Shown here: piece after piece, positions 21,226 through 29,279 of the stretch
Layout of the letters: every line of letters begins with the position of its first letter
Numbering within the stretch: the stretch's first letter is position 1
Translations under genes and position numbers: made by a program
The notes under the pieces: generated by a model
Told to the model about the DNA's origin: nothing
The model's database searches: none
What the model saw: the letters and a program-made list of their open reading frames with translations, nothing else
Assembly (NCBI GenBank): GCA_024364805.1
Contig: CM044518.1
Span: forward strand, 69,724,387-69,753,665
Length of the DNA: 29,279 bases
DNA from: Euprymna scolopes
Taxonomy: Eukaryota > Mollusca > Cephalopoda > Sepiida > Sepiolidae
Direction of reading: 5' to 3'

Positions 21226-22420
21226 CCTATACATCCAGAACACAGCTTTCGATCGAAAAACATTACTCACAGATAAAGAAAGAAGGTCCCGGCATTATTT
21301 ATGCAGTCTCACAATTTCACCCTTACTTGCATAGTAGGCACTTTACACTTTAAACGGACCACAAACCCCCTTTTAACCATTTTTGGATCTAAAAACGAAC
21401 TACCCACCTTTACCGCCAACTGTTTATTAAAATGGGGGACCATTCTATTGAACTAATTCAAATTAGAATTCCTATCTTCAAAATAAATTGTGCATCCGAA
21501 CAGATTGTCTCGGTTAATTGCGATTCAAAAGGGGAACTTGGTAATCTCCACACTGCGCATAAATAGTTAAATTAAAAAGATGATATAGAACACAATCCGA
21601 GAACTACAGGTGACTCTTTAAGAAATAAACACAGAAGCAATGAATGATAACTTTATAAAAAACTACAAAGCAAAAATCAAGGAGATTGTACTTCTGACAT
21701 CTACTCAGTCTGCGACAATGCCCTGTTTTATAGTGAAAAAGTCATTACCCTTTAAAAGAGAATACTTAAAGATTTCCACATGGGCTATCAGGAGATTAGC
21801 AGAATGAAATGCCTGGTGCGCAGTTTTCTTTACTGGCCGTCCATGAACCAGACGTCATCAATACGATTAAAACATGTAAAGAGTGTGCTTTGGCATTATT
21901 CACAAACCCTGGTCCAAATCCAAGTCCAGGATACATATAGAGTTTGTGGGCCCTCTAGATAATTTTTGCTATTTGATAGTGGTGATTAGTTTCTCCAAAT
22001 GGCCAGGGGTGCAGGAAAACTACAACAGAGGTAACCATTAATTTCATACATGAACTGTTCGCTTTTCTGGTGTGGCTGATTGCCTTATTAGTGACAATGC
22101 TACCCAATTTACTACTTCAGAGTTTACAAAATCTTGCGAGATGTACCAAATACACAGAGGATCGAAAAAGTTAAAAGTAAGTTAAAAGTAGCATAATTCA
22201 AACACAAAATGACATGTGAACCAGATACGGAAACGTATAACTGAGGATCTAAATGATTTGTCGCAAGACGTAGTAGCTATTGAAACAGTCTACGGAACAT
22301 TTGATATTGAGCCTCCTCAAACCACATGACCACAACGTTCTGGCAAAAAAAAAAAGAAGCAAAATCAGAGACCCACTTATGGTCTACCCAAAGAGAAAGA
22401 AAGAAATATTGATACACCTC
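20627..22420 (+). mobile_element. Ty3/gypsy LTR retrotransposon fossil, pol region
   Basis: A decayed pol remnant of the Ty3/gypsy group. In order it holds the end of the reverse transcriptase with the box YLDDIIIAS (20661-20687) and the thumb region with LGHIIDKNGRRPDPDR, RNase H-like sequence, and integrase zinc-binding and catalytic-core blocks through about 22190. No LTRs, gag or primer-binding site are visible in the window, and both ends abut other retroelements. It is broken in many places (more than five) and is likely old. A long A-run lies inside it. Confidence 0.85.
21188..21222. repeat. Poly(A) run of 35 bases
   Basis: A homopolymer preceded by an A/C-rich stretch with AAACAAACC motifs, inside the Ty3/gypsy fossil. 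It looks like a low-complexity insertion, but its direction and source are unclear. Confidence 0.95.
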
Positions 22421-22424
22421 AAGT

Positions 22425-23880
<1,456 letters not shown>

Positions 23881-24080
23881 TATATTGCTTATTGCTCGTT
23901 AGGTGAGCTTGTCATGATAACATCCTTAGCGAGTATAAATTCCTACTAGTGAGACATCGATTTGGGTTATAGCTGGTCGCGATGATCATATCCTTTGTTC
24001 GAGACGAAAGGTTTATTCTACTGTCAGATTTCGTTGCGGTTTACTTGATATGTGATAGTTAATAAGACTTTCTTGTGTAC
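23881..24080. other. Spacer between the two SINE copies
   Basis: About 200 bp, not repeated elsewhere in the window. It may include the 3' part of SINE copy 1, but it does not align with the sequence after copy 2. Confidence 0.4.
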
Positions 24081-24470
24081 GGCGCGTTTGCTCAGTTCGT
24101 AGAGTGCTTGCCTCGCATGCAAGAGACTCGAGTTTCAAATCCTGAGTTCGGATGTATCTAACTGATGAGCTCAAATGAGGGCGAAGCTCAAGTTTTGGAC
24201 TTCCGGTTTGTTGGCTCTTGTGAGCTGCGGCGTTGTCTAGCTGTGGAAATAGTTATATATTCTCTCATATTCTAAAAATTATAGATATACTAGTAGGAGG
24301 ATCCGACGTTGTTTGGGATTGATGATCAACGAATATTTCACACTCCCATATTTTTATTGTTATCGAAATCCGTGTAATAGCCCGGAAGGCGATTACATGA
24401 TATTGCTGGAGTTATTGTCTCGGGCACGACGTTAAACTGCGACCATTTCTACCTTACTAACCAAATTAAC
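24081..24470 (+). mobile_element. tRNA-Ala-like SINE, copy 2 (complete head)
   Basis: The tRNA-like head spans about 24081-24152: GCGCGTTTGCTCAGTTCGTAG carries an A-box-like D arm, the anticodon arm is CTTGC / CTCGCAT / GCAAG (anticodon CGC, Ala), and the T-arm GAGTTTCAAATCCTG is a weakened B box. The body shared with copy 1 runs to about 24280. A further stretch ending CTCGGGCACGACGTTAAAC near 24418-24436 recalls the 3' parts of mollusc SINEs, so the element may reach about 24470. Its relation to known SINE families is not established here. Confidence 0.75.
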
Positions 24471-25027
24471 CAACTAATACCTAGCATAATGTTTCCAGTT
24501 TTTGTTAAAAAAAGAAAAAAAGAAAAAAAGGTCACTTGTTAAAACATTTTCTTCGTAAATTTCCTATTTGTCAAATAATTCTTTTTTGTATCTTTTTTTG
24601 CCAAACATTTTTTAAAAAATGTATATTTGTGAAATTTTCTGCATATGTTTGTATGTATTTGAAAAGTATTCTATTTGTATGTTTATGTATATTTGAAAAG
24701 TGTTTATTTTTATATGTATCAAAAAAAAAAAAAAACTCAATATGATTAAAAAAATGGCTTCTTATTTGCACACATTATATCAATATATTAATAATTCTTT
24801 TCGACCAATGAGAATAAAGACAAATTTCCCCAAAACCAGAAAAAAAACTAACAAACAAAACAAACAATTATCTTATTGATTTATTTTTATTTGTTCATTT
24901 TTTGGTTTATTTTTATTTTTATTTATTTAATTATTTTTCTTTCCTTTTCTCAAGTCAAACCAAAATTGAATCCGAAAGGATTTTTCCATTATATCAAAAA
25001 AGGGTGTGTGTAAAATATTTTTGACTC
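24471..25027. other. Low-complexity AT-rich sequence, no gene
   Basis: Contains an AAAAAAG-type purine run (24508-24530), a short imperfect repeat of TATTTGAAAAGT (about 24656 and 24690), an A-run at 24721-24735 and T-rich sequence. Nothing coding is recognised. Confidence 0.5.
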
Positions 25028-26521
25028 CTACTGGGGGTAGTTATTTATTTGCTGCCCACCACAGCAAAATGTGGCACAAGGCTTGAAGGTGGAGGTAGGT
25101 GAGCTCCCCTAAAGAAGGGACACTCTCGCCTCAACAAAAATTGCCAGGGGGGGCACCTCAGTTGGCATTCCCCGGTAGGGGCGACTCAGGCGACAAGCAA
25201 TTAACTTGCCTCTCCGGAAAGCCCGGTGGCAAGGCCTGGGAGGGTGGACCTCCTAGGTAGTAACCAGGCGGTGTACCTCAGTCCGACAGGTGCTGGGCCG
25301 GCCCCTCACCTGTCGGGCTGAGTGTCAAGAACAGATCCTTGACGAGTACTTCTACCCTGTCTCCCTGCAGCCTAAGCCGCTAGGAGACACATCCCCATCA
25401 GACTAACTAATGGGGGTAAAGATTTAATTGCTGCCCACCACAGCAATATGTGGCACAAGGCCGGAAAGTGGGGATCCATCAGGCTCCCCTAAAGGAGGGG
25501 CACTCCTGCAATTGTAAAAATTGCCTAAGTAACCCCGTCGGCATTCCCCGGTCGGGGCGCCTCAGACAGAAAGCTATAAACTTACTCCACCGGAAAGCCC
25601 AGTGGCAAGCGTACTTCAGTCAGACAAGGCGGCGTACCTCAGTCAGACAGGTGCAGGCCGGTTCCCGGCCCCTCACCTGTCGGGCTGAGTTTCAAGAACA
25701 GATCCTTGACGAGTACTTCTACCCTGCCTCCCTGCAGCCTAAGCCGCTAGGAGACCTTCCTCATCAGAGGACTAATGGGGGTAGAGATTTAATTGCTGCC
25801 CACCACAGCAATATGTGGAACAAGGCCGGAAGGTGGGGATCCAGCAGGCTCCCCTAAAGGAGGAGCACTCCTGCAATTGTAGAAATTGCCTGAGTAACCC
25901 GGTCGGGGCGCCTCAGACAGTAAGCTATAAACTTACTCCACCGGAAAGCCCAGAGCCAAGGCCTGGGAGGGTGGACCTCCTAGACATTACCCAGGTGGTG
26001 TACCTTAGTCCGACAGGTGCTTGGCCGGTTCCTTGCCCCTCACCTGTCGGGCTGAGTGTCAAGTGACGAATCCTTGACGATTACTTCTACCCTGTCTCCC
26101 TGCAGCCGAAGCCGCTAGGAGATCTTCCCCATCAGAGTACTAATGGGGGTAGTTATTTATTTGCCGCCCAACTCGGCAAAATGTGGCACAAGGCCGGAAA
26201 GTGGGGATCTAGCAGGCTCCCCTAAAGGAGGGGAACTCCTGCAATTGTAAAAATTGCCTGAGTAATCTCGTCGGCATTCCCCGGTAGGGGCGACCCAGGC
26301 AGTAAGCAATGAACTTACTCCACCAGAAAGCCCAGTGGCAAGGCCTGGGAGGGTGGACATCTTAGGTATTACCCAGGCGGCGTACCTCAGTCCGACAGTT
26401 GCTGGGCCGGTTCCCGACCCCTCACCTGTTGGGCTGAGTGTCAAGTGACGAATCCTTGACGAGTACTACTACCCTGTCTCCCTGCAGCCGAAGCTGCTAG
26501 GAGACCTTCGCCATCAGAGGA
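25028..26521. repeat. GC-rich tandem array, four units of 365-382 bp, with conserved stem-loops
   Basis: Units start at 25028, 25407, 25772 and 26140, each opening with CTA(C/A)TGGGGGTA and closing near CCGCTAGGAGA...CATCAGA. A truncated fifth start lies at 26522. Every unit keeps an arm CTCAGTCCGACAGGTG pairing with CACCTGTCGGGCTGAG (25277-25292 with 25307-25322 in unit 1, one G-U pair), a GTCAAG/CTTGAC hairpin whose loop differs between unit pairs, and mostly a GCCTGG/CCAGGC pair. Units 1-2 and 3-4 share private variants. Open frames cross it on both strands, but indels between units are not multiples of three, arguing against coding. It is far more GC-rich than its surroundings. I do not recognise the family; a satellite or a structured RNA repeat are both possible. 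Confidence 0.9.
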
Positions 26522-26856
26522 CTAATGAGGGTATGAGACCAATAAATTCGCCAATCATTTCTATAACGACCGGCTGTGCTAAACAACCAATGAAAACCTT
26601 TCAAAGTTACTATAAACATTGTCAAATGTTGGATTCAATCAGTTCACCGTTAACTACGTCACGGAACGGAACGGATTCTTGGCCGCCATCTTGGTTACTG
26701 CCAATTACTGATCTGAACTACGCCGCTATCTTTGTTCAACATAATGTCTCAAAACTTAACAAAGTTTCACATGCCCCCATTCAGTAACTTTGTTCAAAGT
26801 ATATGTTTTTCTACATTACACTCTAGAGAACCTACTGTTCTTTTATGAAATTATTT
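26522..26856. other. Sequence after the GC-rich array, no confident gene
   Basis: Begins with a 12-bp remnant of the repeat unit, then unique DNA. A plus frame of 84 codons (26533-26787) matches nothing. TTGGCCGCCATCTTGG near 26679-26694 is a strong match to the binding motif of the zinc-finger factor YY1 in animals; whether it is used is unknown. Confidence 0.4.
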
Positions 26857-27054
26857 TATATAAACTTATTTTCAGTTAATGAAAAAAAGAAACATTAAGA
26901 AATTTACGTGGGGGGTTTGAACCTACACACCACACCATGCCCACCCCCCAAAAGAAACACGTAAATTTTCAAGTCTTATAAAATTCTTTCCAGTTAATGA
27001 AAAAAATTACGAAATTATCTACTTGCGGAGTTTGAACCTACAGACCACGTCATG

Positions 27055-27056
<2 letters not shown>
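26857..27056 (-). repeat. Duplicated sequence with tRNA-type B boxes
   Basis: Two direct copies (about 26857-26945 and 26979-27056) share TTCCAGTTAATGAAAAAAA-type starts and GTTTGAACCTACA(C/G)ACCAC. Read on the minus strand each has GTAGGTTCAAAC, a fair RNA polymerase III B box preceded by an anticodon-arm-like stretch. They are probably the 3' halves of a tRNA-derived SINE, the second one cut by the TA tract. Confidence 0.6.

Positions 27057-27113
<57 letters not shown>
27057..27113. repeat. (TA)n microsatellite
   Basis: About 28 TA units directly adjoining the tRNA-like B-box sequence. Confidence 0.97.
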
Positions 27114-27120
<7 letters not shown>

Positions 27121-27329
27121 TAAAATAAAATTTTAAAAAATTTAAAAAATACAACCAAACGAGTAAAAAAAAACAAAAAAAAAAACGCTACCAACTTACT
27201 CACGGTAGAATTTTCTCGGACCGTTGTTCTATCATTCTTGCTAAGCGACGACATGGAAAAAATGGCTTTACCGATGATAGATGAGATAAAATAACGGTTT
27301 CGATTGTCGATTATAGATTATCGGTAATT
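27114..27329. other. A-rich sequence, no gene
   Basis: A/T-rich stretch with several A-runs; nothing recognised. Confidence 0.4.
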
Positions 27330-27478
27330 GTCGGGGGTATTCTAAGAAAAAACTTCACTAAAGTCACTCCCAGACTTATACACTAAAGTTCTGTAAAATT
27401 TAAAGAAAATCTGTTCAGCCGTTACGGCGTCATACAAACAGGCAAAGTTGCACACACGCACGCACACACACACATATT
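27330..27478 (+). mobile_element. RTE-like LINE or SINE 3' tail
   Basis: TAAAATTTAAAGAAAATC followed by TGTTCAGCCGTTACGGCGTC and ATACAAACAGGCAAA, then a CA-rich run, is the typical 3' end shared by RTE-type LINEs and the SINEs that use them (aatcggttcagccgtt-like signature). Only the tail is present; no coding part is visible. Confidence 0.6.
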
Positions 27479-27540
27479 GTATGAGAATAATGAAAATAGT
27501 ATTCTGACTAAATAGAAAGATAAAAAGGGAACAAACCAAC

Positions 27541-29082
27541 TTATGTGTTCATCAACGTTTCGCCTTTATTGCGAAACTTCCTCTAGATGAATAAAATTAA
27601 TAAAACAAAACAGCAGAAAAAATATTTGAAAATATGTTTTTGATGTAATGAAATGTGTGACCTTGTTCTATTTCAGAAACGAAAAAAAGTCGGGTGGTAT
27701 AGCGTTGTGAAAATTTTCTTCTTTTAATAGTTTACTTATTACTGGTGATACATGCTAGAAACCTCCACGTTATTTCATTGTGCTTGAATTTGCTGAGTCA
27801 AGAAGTCTCTGTCGTGGTTTATTTGAAATTATTTTTACTATTTTTGCTTTTTTGAAGTCAAAAGTATGATTATGCTGCAATGAATGACAATAATGCATTC
27901 AGATAATCGCTATTTTTTATATCTCTTTTTTGTTCATTAAGCCGTTTCTCTAATCTACGTTGGGTTTCACCAATGTATATATGATGTCAATTTTCGCAAG
28001 GAACAGTGTATATGCCTGCGCTGGAAATTGGTTTGTTTTGGAGAGGTTTTGTTGTTTTTAATGTTTGTTTTATAGTTTGTAATGTGGTTTGTATGATTCG
28101 AATTCCTTGTTTGTTTAGTGTATTACAAATTATTGTATTATTAGTGTGTGTAGGTAAAAGAAAATGCCTGTTTATGAGAGAAACGTCTGGTGTATATGAT
28201 TTTTGCCTATTTATGCTGGAAAATATGTGTAGCTTTTTTCTTAGCATTTAATATAAAATATGTGGAATATTGCAAGGTTTTTAAAATATTTGTGAGGTAT
28301 TTTAATTCTTCCTCCAGATATTCTGGACTGCAAATTCTGAATGCAAGTAGGAAGAAACCAATTATTATACCTGTTTTTATTTTATTATTATGGTGTGAGT
28401 AGAAATGTATGTACTCATTTTTGTGTGTTATTTTGCGGTGAGCTTTGAAGGATAGTTTATTATTGGATTTTATAATAAGTATGTCTAGAAAATGTAATGT
28501 GTGATTGTTTTCTGTTTCATTGGCGGACTTTATGGAGAGTTCGACTGGGTCTAATTTGTCTTGAATATTATCTATGTGGTGTTTTCAGGAAGAAAAATTA
28601 AAATGTCATCACTGTATCTAAAATATTCTGTGTTTAGAGGTAATCTAAATTTGAAGGGATCAAATTCTAGGAATTCTAAGAAAAGGCTGGCTAATACTCC
28701 ACTAAAAGGGTCACGCATAGGAAGATCGAAATGTTGCTTGTAGAAATTGTTATTGAATTGAAAATAAGTCATGTCAGTTATAAGTTTTTATAAAAATGTT
28801 GTGAGGAAATGGTAAGTTAATGTTTGATTTTTAATATGTATATAGAGTAAATTGAAACATTTTATAATGGAGATATTAGTGTATAGTGATGTTATATCTA
28901 AGCTGTGTGTAGTTTTGCTATCTATATTAATGTTTTTTTTATCTTGTTGATTAAATCTCCAGAGTTCTTTATGTGGGAGGTGCTGATAGTTCCCATTAGT
29001 GGAGTTAGGATGTTGGATATGGCTCCTGCAATTTTGTGTGCTGCACTACCGATGCTAAATATTATGGGCGCATAGGGATAGG
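27541..29082 (-). mobile_element. Penelope-like element with RT and GIY-YIG nuclease (family 2)
   Basis: Minus-strand retroelement. From the 5' side it reads IIFSIGSAAHKIAGAISNIL, KNSGDLINKI, SLYTNIS-like sequence, FQFNNNFYKQHFDLPM, GVLASLFLEFLE, the RT box YSDDILIF (YSDDI at 28602-28616), FLDILIIKSNNKL and IICSPEYLEEE-type blocks. It ends in a GIY-YIG nuclease (AGIYTVPCEN, then IYIGET at about 27963-27980, followed by LEKRLNE). This order is that of Penelope-like elements with a C-terminal endonuclease. It is distinct from the element at 22.4-23.5 kb. Several frame breaks make it dead. Near its 3' end is a perfect hairpin GTTTCGC/GCGAAAC (27557-27577) with a seven-base loop. The 5' end is truncated at the junction with the copy at 29083. 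Confidence 0.85.
27557..27577. repeat. 7-bp hairpin near the Penelope-like element's 3' end
   Basis: GTTTCGC and GCGAAAC flank a seven-base loop. The surrounding GAGGAAG...GGCGAAACGTT on the minus strand recalls the terminal-repeat sequence of Penelope-like elements, where hammerhead ribozymes are known. A complete hammerhead core is not visible. Confidence 0.6.
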
Positions 29083-29264
29083 AAAGAATTCCGGAGATTT
29101 ACTCAACAAGATAGAATAGATTAATAAAATAACAAAACTATCCACAGCTTAGATATAACACCATTATACACTAATGCCCCCATTAAAAAATGAGTAAATT
29201 TACTCCATATACACCTAAAAACGAACAGGAACTTACCTCCCGACATCTTTATAAAAATTATTCC
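29083..29264 (+). mobile_element. Penelope-like RT fragment, inverted relative to its neighbour
   Basis: About 180 bp of plus-strand sequence aligns at roughly 80% identity with the reverse complement of about 28785-28975. It contains GAATTCCGGAGATTTACTCA (the NSGDLLNKI block) and CACAGCTTAGATATAACACC (the start of the LDIT-LYTN block). It is a second copy of family 2 lying head to head with the first, and it runs into a TA tract at the window edge, so its end may lie outside. Confidence 0.8.
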
Positions 29265-29279
29265 ATATATATATATATA
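29265..29279. repeat. (TA)n tract running off the window
   Basis: The last 15 bases are an AT dinucleotide run that continues beyond the window edge. Confidence 0.85.

Noticed and set aside
24081-24152. Functional tRNA-Ala gene
   Set aside because: The acceptor stem does not close, the T-arm has a weakened B box with an added T, and the sequence continues into a body shared with a second copy, so it is a SINE head.
25450-26444. Frames of 83-135 codons on both strands in the GC-rich array
   Set aside because: Units differ by indels that are not multiples of three, so no frame is maintained across the array. GC-rich DNA has few stops by chance.
27541-29264. Single Penelope-like insertion with an internally inverted 5' end
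   Set aside because: The same RT segment is present on both sides of the junction at only about 80% identity, so two copies are needed.

Overview
The window looks like intergenic or intronic DNA from an invertebrate, most likely a coleoid cephalopod such as an octopus. It is AT-rich, carries very long (TA)n and (TTA)n tracts, and holds decayed non-LTR elements, Penelope-like elements, tRNA-related SINEs and a 5S-related repeat. I found no confident host protein-coding gene. The taxonomic call is inference from repeat style, not from a marker gene.

Layout. 0-4.9 kb: AT-rich, gene-free DNA with a 59-bp inverted repeat (716-864), a degenerate AT-rich tandem repeat, a duplicated 96-bp block (2048-2143 and 4407-4501) and triplet microsatellites. 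4.9-7.3 kb: the endonuclease end of an R2-like (restriction-like-endonuclease) LINE on the minus strand, then three minus-strand copies of one short element family, each with a TTA-type tail. 7.4-10.1 kb: a 20-bp palindrome, a 24-bp minisatellite, a full-length 5S rRNA-like sequence with a possible SINE body, a roughly 540-bp fold-back structure, and one small ORF (9875-10063, minus) that is the only weak host-gene candidate. 10.8-12.8 kb: a broken CR1/L2/Jockey-type LINE followed by a 16-bp minisatellite. 13.4-16.1 kb: another R2-like LINE fragment, a fourth copy of the short element in plus orientation, and an irregular array built on an ATCGATTAG core.

17.9-24.5 kb is a mosaic of elements laid end to end: an R2-like LINE with Myb-like N-terminus and reverse transcriptase (plus), a second internal piece of the same family (plus), a Ty3/gypsy pol fossil (plus), a Penelope-like element with a C-terminal GIY-YIG region (minus), a (TA)n tract, and two direct copies of a tRNA-Ala-like SINE. 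25.0-26.5 kb is a GC-rich tandem array of four units of 365-382 bp, each keeping the same stem-loops. 26.8-29.3 kb holds duplicated tRNA-type B-box sequence, an RTE-like 3' tail, and a second, different Penelope-like element (minus) that meets a third fragment head to head near 29083.

Nothing here forms an operon or pathway. What links the parts is retroelement biology: at least four LINE/SINE-type families, two Penelope-like families and one LTR fossil. The most unusual structures are the GC-rich stem-loop array, the 5S-like repeat, the large fold-back and the head-to-head Penelope junction.
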